A stretch of 35,403 nucleotides of DNA from Prevotella sp. (GCA_022771265.1 JALFCG010000058.1:1-35403); one strand, 5' to 3'; shown: positions 19,408-28,091, counted from the stretch's first letter. Made by a program: numbers and translations. The notes: generated by a model not told the origin, from the letters alone.

Positions 19408-19445
19408 ATTTCCTTTGCAACCGTGTTGTATCCTGATTGCGAGTG

Positions 19446-19453
19446 CAAAGGTA
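19446..19453 (-). promoter_or_regulatory. -7 box TACCTTTG for tRNA-Gln
   Basis: caaaggta on + strand, 39 nt upstream of tRNA 5' end. Confidence 0.5.
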
Positions 19454-19578
19454 CGCACTTTTTCCGAAATCTCCAAATTTTTACCTCTTTTTTTTCTCTT
19501 CCGCCCTATATTTTTCGTATTTTTTTACAAAATATTTCTTTTCTACTGCTCAAAGACCGTTTATTTAGGATATTTTGC

Positions 19579-19586
19579 TACCTTTG
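19579..19586 (+). promoter_or_regulatory. -7 box TACCTTTG for HI0933-type flavoprotein
   Basis: TAnnTTTG consensus 33 nt upstream of ATG. Confidence 0.5.
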
Positions 19587-19618
19587 CATCGGTATTGCGA
19601 TGATAATACATTATTGTT

Positions 19619-20845
19619 ATGAAGACTGAGATAGCAATCATAGGAGCCGGAGCAGCGGGCTGTTTTGCGGCTATCGAGATAAAGCGACGCTTCCCCGAAG
19701 CTGTGGTCACTGTATATGAGAGTGGCAATAAGGCTTTGGCAAAGGTGGCTGTGACGGGTGGCGGAAGATGTAATCTTACCAACTCGTTTAGTGGAGTACG
19801 CAGCATGGAAACGGTCTATCCGCGTGGAGCACGGCTAATGAAAAGACTGCTCAAGGAGTTTAGCCATGAAGACGCATACGGATGGTTTGAGCGCGAAGGA
19901 ATAAGGCTCACCACACAAAAGGACAACTGCGTGTTCCCCATGTCACAGGATGCCATGGAGATTGTCGATAAACTGCTATGGCTCATGCGAAGACATGGGG
20001 TGACGTTGAAGACGGGTCACCGTGTGACGACAATCACTCACCATGAGAGATACATCTTGACATTCTCCAATCACGACAGTGTTGAAGCCGACAAGGTGGT
20101 AGTGACTACCGGCGGCAGTCCCAAACTCAGCGGACTGAGGATGCTCGACGGCTTGGGGCTCGATATCGTGGAACCTGTGCCTTCACTGTTCAGCTTCTGT
20201 CTTGCCAACCATCCCATTACCGAAATGTCAGGCACAGTGGTTAAGGACGTGCAGACAAGTGTCGTGGGAACAAAGATGAGAGCCGACGGCCCGCTACTCA
20301 TCACCCATTGGGGATTAAGCGGTCCTGCCGTCTTAAAACTCTCGTCGTATGGTGCACGCCATTTTCACGACTCTGATTATAAGACAGATATTGCTGTCAA
20401 CTGGTTTGGACCTGCCAATGAGGGCGAGGTGACGGAGGAACTAAGCGGTTTAGCTGTGCGACATCCCCAGAAACAGGTGCAGAGCGTCTATCCCGAGCGT
20501 TTCAACAGTCGCCTGTGGCTTTATCTTCTCGACCACGCAGGCATCCGTCACGACATGCGATGGGCGGAGATGGGACGCAAGAGTTTCAACCGTATGGCGG
20601 CAATGCTCACCAACCATGTCTTCAGTGTCACCGGCAAGAACAAGTTCAAGGAGGAGTTTGTCACCTGTGGCGGTGTAGCCCTTTCAAATGTCAACTCCTC
20701 CACTCTCGAATGTCGCCTACATCCCGGTCTCTACTTCGCCGGCGAGGTGCTCGATGTCGATGCCCTCACCGGCGGTTTCAACCTTCAGGCTGCCTGGACT
20801 ATGGGGTATGTCGTGGCAAAGAACATTGATTACTTTTTGCGATAG
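19619..20845 (+). CDS. HI0933/YhiN-type NAD(P)/FAD-dependent oxidoreductase (flavoprotein)
   Basis: GAGAAGCFAAIEI dinucleotide-binding motif, ALAKVAVTGGGRCNLTNS, C-terminal GEVLDVDALTGGFNLQAAWTMGYVV. Confidence 0.92.
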   Translation: MKTEIAIIGAGAAGCFAAIEIKRRFPEAVVTVYESGNKALAKVAVTGGGRCNLTNSFSGVRSMETVYPRGARLMKRLLKEFSHEDAYGWFEREGIRLTTQKDNCVFPMSQDAMEIVDKLLWLMRRHGVTLKTGHRVTTITHHERYILTFSNHDSVEADKVVVTTGGSPKLSGLRMLDGLGLDIVEPVPSLFSFCLANHPITEMSGTVVKDVQTSVVGTKMRADGPLLITHWGLSGPAVLKLSSYGARHFHDSDYKTDIAVNWFGPANEGEVTEELSGLAVRHPQKQVQSVYPERFNSRLWLYLLDHAGIRHDMRWAEMGRKSFNRMAAMLTNHVFSVTGKNKFKEEFVTCGGVALSNVNSSTLECRLHPGLYFAGEVLDVDALTGGFNLQAAWTMGYVVAKNIDYFLR

Positions 20846-21396
20846 CCGCACTTCGGACAAACGCCGTTCTCGTCGAGAGAGATGCCGCAGAGCGAGCAAC
20901 GGTCAATCTGCTTGCGCTCGGTAAACTCGGCAGAAGCTGCATTGACACCGCTGGTGAAGGTAATCTTTGCAATGTTGAGCTTGTCCTTGAGCAGGTCATA
21001 GACAATCTTGATCATTCCCTCGACAGTCATGGTTTCCTTGGTGACAACGAGGCGGCTGTCGGGATAAGCCTGAGCAAGCTCGGTCTTGAATGCCTCACCC
21101 TTCATGGTGTTGCGCGGATGACCATTCTTCAACCCTGTCTTCTCGTAAACGTCGAGGATAGCTGGCAGCAGCGGGTCGTCCTGACGGAGTATCAGCGCGT
21201 GGTCGAAATTCTTTAGCACGTCCCATGCCACTTTTTGAATCTCGTTGCACGGATAAACCATATTCACTCCCTCGTTTACCGAGTCTTCAACCTCAATTGT
21301 CAGGACACCTGTATGGCCATGAAGATACTGAGCCTCGCCCTGGAATCCGTAGAACCTGTGTGCATACTGCAAGTCAAATGTTGTGATACTTCTCAT
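20830..21396 (-). CDS. 6-pyruvoyl-tetrahydropterin synthase / QueD-like protein with C-terminal zinc ribbon
   Basis: AHRF...LHGHTG and FDHAL motifs; C-terminal CSLCGISLDENGVCPKCGYRKK. Confidence 0.8.
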   Translation of the reverse strand: MRSITTFDLQYAHRFYGFQGEAQYLHGHTGVLTIEVEDSVNEGVNMVYPCNEIQKVAWDVLKNFDHALILRQDDPLLPAILDVYEKTGLKNGHPRNTMKGEAFKTELAQAYPDSRLVVTKETMTVEGMIKIVYDLLKDKLNIAKITFTSGVNAASAEFTERKQIDRCSLCGISLDENGVCPKCGYRKK

Positions 21397-21449
21397 AATA
21401 GTTTCTCCTTTTCTTTAATAAGTTAATACTCTTGTTTATTTTTCTGTTG

Positions 21450-21457
21450 CAAAGTTA
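21450..21457 (-). promoter_or_regulatory. -7 box TAACTTTG upstream of the PTPS-like gene
   Basis: caaagtta on + strand. Confidence 0.45.
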
Positions 21458-21565
21458 CGACAAAATATTCATGGCTGCAAACTGAAAATGTCTATATGAC
21501 AATAGATTCCATCTATTTAGGGCGAGATTTTCACGTAAAGTCTTGCACAGACGGAACAAATTTCG

Positions 21566-21573
21566 TAATTTTG
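21566..21573 (+). promoter_or_regulatory. -7 box TAATTTTG upstream of TonB receptor
   Basis: TAnnTTTG consensus; lies downstream of ORF-track start 21543, supporting ATG at 21606. Confidence 0.5.
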
Positions 21574-21605
21574 CAGCCGTTTTATTAACACATAATTATT
21601 TTACA

Positions 21606-23675
21606 ATGTACAACAACAATTCTATCAAGAAGCAGGGCACAGTGGTGTTCAAGCGTTTCGGACGCAAGGGCTACTCGCTGTTCTCGGTTCTTGGACGTGA
21701 GGTGCTCATCAGCGTGCTCAGCATCGCCACTCTCCAGCATGCAAGTGCGGGAAGCGTGAGCATGAAGCCTGTGACCGCCGATACCGTTGCGACCAAGACC
21801 GACCGCGAGATGACGCTCGACGAAGTGAGCGTCACCGGCTCACGTGCGCCACTCACAAGAGCCCAAGCTGCGAGAATGGTAACTGTACTGGAACGTGCCG
21901 ACATTCAAGCGGCTCCAGTGCAAAGTGTTAACGATTTGCTGAAATACGCCGCAGGCGTTGATGTCCGTCAGCGCGGACCAATTGGAGCGCAGACCGACGT
22001 GAGCATACGTGGCGGCAACTACGAGCAAATCACAATCCTCCTCAACGGCATCAACATCTGCGACCCGCAGACAGGACACAACGCCTTCGATTTCCCCGTT
22101 GACATTAGCGAAATTGAGCGTATAGAAGTTCTCGAAGGTCCTGCAGGAAGAGTCTATGGAACGTCTTCCCTGCTCGGTGCCATCAACATCGTCACCCGAC
22201 CACGTCCTTCCACAAGCGCCTCTGCCCATCTCGAGGGCGGAAGCTACGGATACCTGTCAGCAGGGGCAAGGGCAAACGTGGCAAGCGGCAAGTGGAACAA
22301 CCAGGTTTCGGGAAGCTACACACGCTCTGACGGCTACTCACGCAACAAAAAAGGCGGACTTAACGCCGACTACAGTGGAGGGAAGGCCTTCTATCAGGGC
22401 ATTTATGACGACTATGACATCAGCGTCAACTGGCATGCGGGACTGTCGGCAAGGGGCTATGGGTCGAACACGTTCTACGGAGCGAAATGGGACGACCAGT
22501 ACGAGCACACGCTGAAAACCTACACCGCCCTTCAGGCAGAGACGAAGCACGGCAAGTTCCACCTGAAGCCGCCAATCTACTGGAACCATTCCGAAGACCG
22601 TTTCGAGCTGTTCCGCGGCGCTCCCGATACCTATCCATACAACTATCACCGAACCGACATCTTCGGCGTGAACCTCAACGGCTATTTCGACTGGGCATTG
22701 GGAAGGACTGCCATAGGTGCCGAACTGCGAAATGAAGACCTCGTTAGCGGTAACCTCGGGGAAGTTATTGACAATCCCCACCACATCAGCGGCACCGACC
22801 GTTACTACGACCACGGCATCAACCGCACCAATGTCAGCTTCGTGCTCGAACACAACATCCTGTTAAAGCGTTTTACCCTGTCGGCAGGCCTTGTTGCCGT
22901 GAAGAACTCATGGAACGGAATGAACATGAAGGTCTATCCGGGAGTGGATGCGAGCTACCGCATTGGCGACAACTTCAAGTTGTTCGCCTCCTACAACACC
23001 TCGCTACGCATGCCTTCGGTCACAGAACTGTACTACTCCGTCGGCGGACATGTGGCTGACAAGAACCTGAAGCCGGAGGAGGTGAGTGCAGTAGAAGGAG
23101 GAGTGAAATACTCGTCAAGGGCACTGACCGCGCAAGCAAGCGTTTACCACAACAAGTGGAAAAACATGATTGATTGGATTCGATATACGTCCGACGGAGC
23201 CGACGCGCCGTGGCAGTCGGTGAACTTCACCGAAGTGAACGCGACAGGATTCACGTCGCAGCTGACCGTCGACTTCCGCCAGCTTATCCCTGGGCAAAAA
23301 GTGCTGAAGTCGTGGAGCACTTCATACAATTACCTTTTCCAAGACAAGGACATCGCCTCCGACGTTCAGAGCAAGTATTCGCTTGAATACCTTCGCCACA
23401 AGCTCGTGTCGGGCCTTCAGCTGAATCTTTGGCGCAGTCTCGACCTCGGAGTTAACTTCCGTTGGCAGGACCGTCGTGGCACATACACCGACTTCGACGG
23501 CGAGGTGAAGGACTATTCACCCTATTCCATCGTCGATGCACGGTTGTCATGGACAGCTCCCCGCTACAAGCTCTACGTTGAAGCCAACAACCTGTTTGAC
23601 AAGACCTACATCGACTACGGTTGCGTTCCGCAGCCAGGTGCATGGTTTATAGGAGGCCTGAGCTTTTCCTTATAA
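21606..23675 (+). CDS. TonB-dependent receptor (BtuB-like) with N-terminal extension before the hydrophobic signal
   Basis: Plug motifs VSVTGSR, VNDLLKYAAGVDVRQRGPIGAQTDVSIRGG, IERIEVLEGPAGRVYGTSSLLGAINIVTR; C-terminal aromatic beta-strand. Confidence 0.9.
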   Translation: MYNNNSIKKQGTVVFKRFGRKGYSLFSVLGREVLISVLSIATLQHASAGSVSMKPVTADTVATKTDREMTLDEVSVTGSRAPLTRAQAARMVTVLERADIQAAPVQSVNDLLKYAAGVDVRQRGPIGAQTDVSIRGGNYEQITILLNGINICDPQTGHNAFDFPVDISEIERIEVLEGPAGRVYGTSSLLGAINIVTRPRPSTSASAHLEGGSYGYLSAGARANVASGKWNNQVSGSYTRSDGYSRNKKGGLNADYSGGKAFYQGIYDDYDISVNWHAGLSARGYGSNTFYGAKWDDQYEHTLKTYTALQAETKHGKFHLKPPIYWNHSEDRFELFRGAPDTYPYNYHRTDIFGVNLNGYFDWALGRTAIGAELRNEDLVSGNLGEVIDNPHHISGTDRYYDHGINRTNVSFVLEHNILLKRFTLSAGLVAVKNSWNGMNMKVYPGVDASYRIGDNFKLFASYNTSLRMPSVTELYYSVGGHVADKNLKPEEVSAVEGGVKYSSRALTAQASVYHNKWKNMIDWIRYTSDGADAPWQSVNFTEVNATGFTSQLTVDFRQLIPGQKVLKSWSTSYNYLFQDKDIASDVQSKYSLEYLRHKLVSGLQLNLWRSLDLGVNFRWQDRRGTYTDFDGEVKDYSPYSIVDARLSWTAPRYKLYVEANNLFDKTYIDYGCVPQPGAWFIGGLSFSL

Positions 23676-23742
23676 ATGAAGAATGAAGAGTGAAGAATCG
23701 GCTGCGCAATATCCTTCACTCTTCGTTCTTCACTCTTCATTT
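23674..23742. terminator. Inverted GAATGAA-type repeat between convergent genes (probable bidirectional terminator)
   Basis: AAATGAAGAATGAAGAGTGAAG ... CTTCACTCTTCGTTCTTCACTCTTCATTT. Confidence 0.6.
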
Positions 23743-26700
23743 ACACCTCTTCCCTTTTGTACTGCGAAGGAATGACCCCATACTTCTCCTTGAAATACTT
23801 GGAGAAGGAACGGGGATTATTAAATCCCACACGATAGCTGATTTCACTGACCGAGAGCTGGCTTTTGAGGATGAGCTTTTCGGCATGGCGGAGGCGGATG
23901 TCTCGAATGAACTCCGAAGGTGTCTGACCTGTTATGGCAAGCAGTCGCTTGTAAAGGTGAACGCGAGACATATTCAACGCCACGCTCATGGTCTCTACGG
24001 TAATGTCGCCGTTTGCCATGTTGCTCTCGACATAATCGGTTGCGGAGTTGACGAGCTGCTGGTCAAGACTGACAATCTGCGTCTCGGTAATGGTCGGTTT
24101 GATGTATTCTGTCTTCTCTTCAGTCTTTCCGTTGAGTTCATGCACTTTAGTCATCAGCGACTCCACGTCCGAAAGCACTTCCTGTTGCTGCTCGTAGCGG
24201 TGCTCGTTGACCTCGGTTCTCATGAGCGAGTCAAGTTTCATGAATATCCCGTCGAAACAAGGTCTCAGGTCTCCGCTCATGTTATTATAGGCATCGGCAG
24301 TCTCGAGACGCTTGCGTTTCTCGTTTTCCTGTTCCATCTTCATTTTCTCAAGGCGCAGCTTGCGGGTTGAGCGTAAGTGGACGTAGCGCGCCAAGGCTGC
24401 TATCACCGCCAAATATAAGAGGTATGCCCACCAGGTCATCCAGAACGGCGGACGTATGACAATATCCAGCGAACTTTCCTCTGTTCCCATCTGGTTGCAG
24501 TCGTCGAGCAGTTTTACAACAAGTTTGTACGATCCTGGTGAAAGTCCGGCAAAGGTGATATCGGGATTGTCGGGGTCGGTCTTCATCCACTTGTCGCTGA
24601 AGCCTTCAAGCCGATATACATATTGCGAACGGTTGTTGATAAGTCCCTGGTCTGAAGCCATCTGTATGGAGAAGAGGTTGTCGTCGTGGCGCAACACCAC
24701 GCGTCGACACTCGTTAAGAGCCTCGGGCAGCACTACGTGTCCGTTGTATTTCTTTCCCACCTCAATCTGTTGTCCATATATCACGATACCGCTGAACAAT
24801 GGCTTGCCGACGTTTTTTCTGTTGCCAAGAAGGTCGGGGCGTATGATGTCAAGTCCGTTGGTTCCTCCGACGAGCACGAGACCGTCACTGGTCAGGAACG
24901 ACGACCTTTGGTTGTAAGGTCCAGGCAACAGTCCGTCCCTGTTGTTGTAGTTTCTGATGTCAAGCACCCATTGTCCGTCCTCATATCTTGGCATCACCAT
25001 CGACACTCCATATTCTGTTGCCACCCAAATATTCTTCAGCTTGTCCTCGACAACGGAATAGACTGCGTTTCCCGCCAGTCCTGTTTTCTGGTCGAGAAGT
25101 GTCACTCGTCCTGTGGCGTTGTCAAGCACATGCACTCCTGCAGCCGAGCAGTACCAGATGAGTCCGCGGCTATCGGAAAACACTTGCGTGTTCGATGCCG
25201 TGACTACGGTCATGCGTGTTGAATCCTGGTCGAGCTTCATGTTCACCACCTTCCGCGTGTCAGGGTCAATGAGCGAATAATTGTTCGACGTTCCCACGAC
25301 GATCCATCCCTCCTGTGTCATCTGCATCGACGACACATAGTTGCTTGCTAACCTGGAGTTCTCGCTGTCGTAGGTGTCAACCTTTCCTGTCGCTGGGTTT
25401 ATGCACTGTACTCCCGCTCCGAGCGTCCCGATCCAGATGTTCTTGTCGGGAGCTTCCACCACCGCCCACACGTTGTCGTCGCCTATTGCCCCTTTTCGGT
25501 AATAAGAGAAGTGTCCGTTGGCATAGCGGATAAGTCCTCCTCCGTATGTTCCGAACCACAACGTTCCGTCGCTGGCGCAAAGGCTGCTGACGAAGATGTT
25601 CGACGACAGTCCGTCGGCAGCTTTCGTGAACAGCCGTTTCTCGCCTGTCTTCGGGTTGTATCTGTACAGTCCGTCCTCGTTGGTACCGAGCCAGTAGTTG
25701 CCTTCCTTGTCTTCTACCACGGTGTTCACACTTCCCACCGCCACATTACTTATATATTTGTTGCCGAACACCACCTGGTTTATTCCACCGGTATATGTAC
25801 CGATCCACATCTGCCCGTTGTTGTCGTTGTATAGGCACATCACGTTAATGTCTGACAAGGAGGTTTCGTTGGCTACATTTTTCTGATAACCGTAGATTTC
25901 CTTCTTGTCGAAGTCTGCCACGAAGAGTCCCTGGTGGTTTGTTCCGATGAACATGTGTCCGTTGTTGTCTTCCATCACCACCGACACCATGTCGATAGTT
26001 GGCACGTCGCGGAAATTGAGGTGTCTCAACAGGCTTTCAACGCTGTCGTACCACCGGCGTGTCCTTTGGCTATACACATAGCACTTTCCTCCCGAGGTCA
26101 CCCAATAGTTTCCGTGGCGGTCGATATACAGGCGGTTGTCAATGCCCGTTGCCTTCTGTTTGCCCTTGACGTAGTTGCTGACCCATTCCACTTTTCCCTT
26201 GTCGCCGTCAAGGCTGACGATTGTTCCGTTGTTCATCATGACCACGGTGCTTCGTCCGCGGCTTGCAAAAGAGGTGACACCGACACCAATGCCATACTTC
26301 CCGTTGGCGACATCGAAGCTATTCTTTATGTTTTTCCTTGGGTTGTAGTAATAGAGTTTTCCATCCCACACCTTTATCCAGTAGTTCTTCGCCTTGTCGA
26401 TGTACATTCTCTCCACACCACCTGACGCGCCGACCTTCTCCAACCATGGAGAAAGATTTTGCGTGAAGGCTTCCTCTCTCTGGTTGTAAATGCAGAACCT
26501 TGTTTCCTGCTGCACCCAGATGTTGCCGTCGATGTCCTCATACAAGTTGTCAACATAGTCGCTTATCAAGGCTGTCGAGTCCTTGACGTGGGAGTGGAAC
26601 TCAAGGAAGCGGTAGCCGTCATAGCGATTCAGTCCGAACTTCGTACCAATCCACACGAAGCCCTTCGAGTCCTTGAGGATGCAGTTGACCTGCGAGTTGG

Positions 26701-26827
26701 AAAGTCCGTTGCGGGTGTCAATGCGCTTGAACTTCAGGTCAGGTTTCTCAGCCATGGCAACCAAAGAGAGTGCAAGCATGACAGAGGCAAGAGTCAGTTT
26801 GAAGTAGTTCTGTATTATGTAGTTCAT
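23741..26827 (-). CDS. Propeller (Reg_prop) - Y_Y_Y - TM - AraC-HTH regulator lacking histidine kinase and receiver domains
   Basis: Repeated 'G.VWIGT..GLNRYD' blades; Y_Y_Y region SQYVYRLEGFSDKWMKTDPDNPDITFAGLSPGSYKLVVK; TM MTWWAYLLYLAVIAALARYV; C-terminal AraC HTH MSRVHLYKRLLAITGQTPSEFIRDIRLRHAEKL...VGFNNPRSFSKYFKEKYG. Confidence 0.88.
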   Translation of the reverse strand: MNYIIQNYFKLTLASVMLALSLVAMAEKPDLKFKRIDTRNGLSNSQVNCILKDSKGFVWIGTKFGLNRYDGYRFLEFHSHVKDSTALISDYVDNLYEDIDGNIWVQQETRFCIYNQREEAFTQNLSPWLEKVGASGGVERMYIDKAKNYWIKVWDGKLYYYNPRKNIKNSFDVANGKYGIGVGVTSFASRGRSTVVMMNNGTIVSLDGDKGKVEWVSNYVKGKQKATGIDNRLYIDRHGNYWVTSGGKCYVYSQRTRRWYDSVESLLRHLNFRDVPTIDMVSVVMEDNNGHMFIGTNHQGLFVADFDKKEIYGYQKNVANETSLSDINVMCLYNDNNGQMWIGTYTGGINQVVFGNKYISNVAVGSVNTVVEDKEGNYWLGTNEDGLYRYNPKTGEKRLFTKAADGLSSNIFVSSLCASDGTLWFGTYGGGLIRYANGHFSYYRKGAIGDDNVWAVVEAPDKNIWIGTLGAGVQCINPATGKVDTYDSENSRLASNYVSSMQMTQEGWIVVGTSNNYSLIDPDTRKVVNMKLDQDSTRMTVVTASNTQVFSDSRGLIWYCSAAGVHVLDNATGRVTLLDQKTGLAGNAVYSVVEDKLKNIWVATEYGVSMVMPRYEDGQWVLDIRNYNNRDGLLPGPYNQRSSFLTSDGLVLVGGTNGLDIIRPDLLGNRKNVGKPLFSGIVIYGQQIEVGKKYNGHVVLPEALNECRRVVLRHDDNLFSIQMASDQGLINNRSQYVYRLEGFSDKWMKTDPDNPDITFAGLSPGSYKLVVKLLDDCNQMGTEESSLDIVIRPPFWMTWWAYLLYLAVIAALARYVHLRSTRKLRLEKMKMEQENEKRKRLETADAYNNMSGDLRPCFDGIFMKLDSLMRTEVNEHRYEQQQEVLSDVESLMTKVHELNGKTEEKTEYIKPTITETQIVSLDQQLVNSATDYVESNMANGDITVETMSVALNMSRVHLYKRLLAITGQTPSEFIRDIRLRHAEKLILKSQLSVSEISYRVGFNNPRSFSKYFKEKYGVIPSQYKREEV

Positions 26828-26864
26828 AAATTGTTGTATATAATGAAATGTTAGTTGTTTGTTG

Positions 26865-27893
26865 CTATTTGACATTTGCCTTTGCTGATGTTTCCCTTAT
26901 CACGAGTTTCTGCGGGACGATGACTTTCCTCACCTTGTTGTCGCCGCCGATGGCTTTCATCAACAGGCGGCACGCTTCCCTGCCCATGTCTCCCGACCTG
27001 TCGGCAATGACCGACATTCGCGGTGTCACGTATTCCGTGTGGACATCGTCGGAGAACCCTATGAGTGCCACATCCTCAGGGATGCGCAGCTTCTTTTGCC
27101 TGATGGCGGCGAAGGCAGCAAAGGTGATGATATCGTTGAAGGCGAGTATCGCATCGGGGCGGTCAGGACGTGAAAGCAGTTTCAAGGTGTTTTCAACCGC
27201 CGTCTCGTAGTCTATTTTGTCACACACCACAACCTCGCGGTCGATGGGTATGCGGTGTTCTCGCAGGGCTTCGAGATATCCATGCTTGCGGCGTTTCACC
27301 ATGTCGAGGTGGTTAGGGCCGCCGATGAATGCTATTCGCCGGCTTCCTGTCTTTATCAGATGTTCGGTGGCGAGTTGTGCAGCCTCGTCGCCGTTGGCTG
27401 TCACTGTCGATATCTTCTCGGTCATGCAGGTCCTTCCGAAGAACACGAGAGGTATTCCCATCTCGGCGATTTCCTCAAAATGCGAGTAGTCGGTGGTGTT
27501 CTGTGCCAGACAAGCTATGATGCCTTCTACGTGCATGTCGATGAACGTATCTACAGCCTTTGCCTCAGCCATGCAGTCCTCGTGGCTGTTGGCGCTGATG
27601 ACGGAATAGCCCGACCTCGCCGCCTCCTCCTCTATTCCGTCGAGCACGGCAGAATAGAAGTGTGTCACGAGGTTCGGCACCACCACTCCGATAATCTTCG
27701 GAGCCTCGCGACGAAGGCTGCGTGCAAACGGATTAGGCCTGTAGTTCAGTTCCTTTGCAAGAGCCTTCACTTTCTGCTGCATCTCCTGCCCTATCTCTGG
27801 ACTGTTCCGCAATGCCCTGCTGACAGTGGCAATGCTCACGCCGAGCTTTATGGCAAGGTCTTTCAGCGATGTTCTATGTCTTGTATTATTCAT
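26865..27893 (-). CDS. LacI family transcriptional regulator
   Basis: SLKDLAIKLGVSIATVSRALRNSPEIGQEMQQKVKALAKELNYRPNPFARSL; periplasmic-binding-type effector domain. Confidence 0.95.
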   Translation of the reverse strand: MNNTRHRTSLKDLAIKLGVSIATVSRALRNSPEIGQEMQQKVKALAKELNYRPNPFARSLRREAPKIIGVVVPNLVTHFYSAVLDGIEEEAARSGYSVISANSHEDCMAEAKAVDTFIDMHVEGIIACLAQNTTDYSHFEEIAEMGIPLVFFGRTCMTEKISTVTANGDEAAQLATEHLIKTGSRRIAFIGGPNHLDMVKRRKHGYLEALREHRIPIDREVVVCDKIDYETAVENTLKLLSRPDRPDAILAFNDIITFAAFAAIRQKKLRIPEDVALIGFSDDVHTEYVTPRMSVIADRSGDMGREACRLLMKAIGGDNKVRKVIVPQKLVIRETSAKANVK

Positions 27894-27937
27894 GCTTGTT
27901 AGGAGTCTTTATTTCAGGTTTTTGTTTCTTTCGAGTG

Positions 27938-27945
27938 CAAATATA
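27938..27945 (-). promoter_or_regulatory. -7 box TATATTTG of lacI-type gene
   Basis: caaatata on + strand; TTTG -33 element at about 27966-27969. Confidence 0.55.
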
Positions 27946-27963
27946 CACGTTTTTCAGGAAAAA

Positions 27964-27977
27964 TGCAAACGTTTACG
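27964..27977. promoter_or_regulatory. Putative LacI-family operator TGCAAACGTTTACG
   Basis: Matches 13/14 of the cre-like pattern TGNAANCGNTNNCA; central AAACGTTT palindrome overlaps predicted -33 region of lacI promoter. Confidence 0.5.
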
Positions 27978-28020
27978 TAATTTTTTTTTGAAAAACATTC
28001 GTTTTTATAAAAAAAAGGTG

Positions 28021-28028
28021 TATCTTTG
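28021..28028 (+). promoter_or_regulatory. -7 box TATCTTTG, plus strand
   Basis: TAnnTTTG consensus in lacI/panE divergent intergenic region. Confidence 0.5.
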
Positions 28029-28091
28029 CAGAAGATTTTGTAATGAGTAATGAATAGTTGATAATAAGTTAGTTAGAAAACGTTTGGAAAA

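Noticed and set aside
19319-19629. Small ORFs overlapping the tRNA-Gln region
   Set aside because: They read through a well-formed tRNA and AT-rich intergenic DNA; no protein-like features.
21397-21605. Cobalamin riboswitch upstream of the BtuB-like receptor
   Set aside because: No B12-box-like or long structured leader seen; the promoter box sits only ~33 nt upstream of the start.
21543-21605. Upstream start (21543) for the TonB receptor
   Set aside because: The -7 box at 21566-21573 lies downstream of it, so transcription would start after this codon.
26828-26875. Upstream start (26875) for the propeller/AraC regulator
   Set aside because: Would overlap the LacI stop; a typical signal/TM start MNYIIQNYFKLTLASVMLALSLVAMA begins at 26827.
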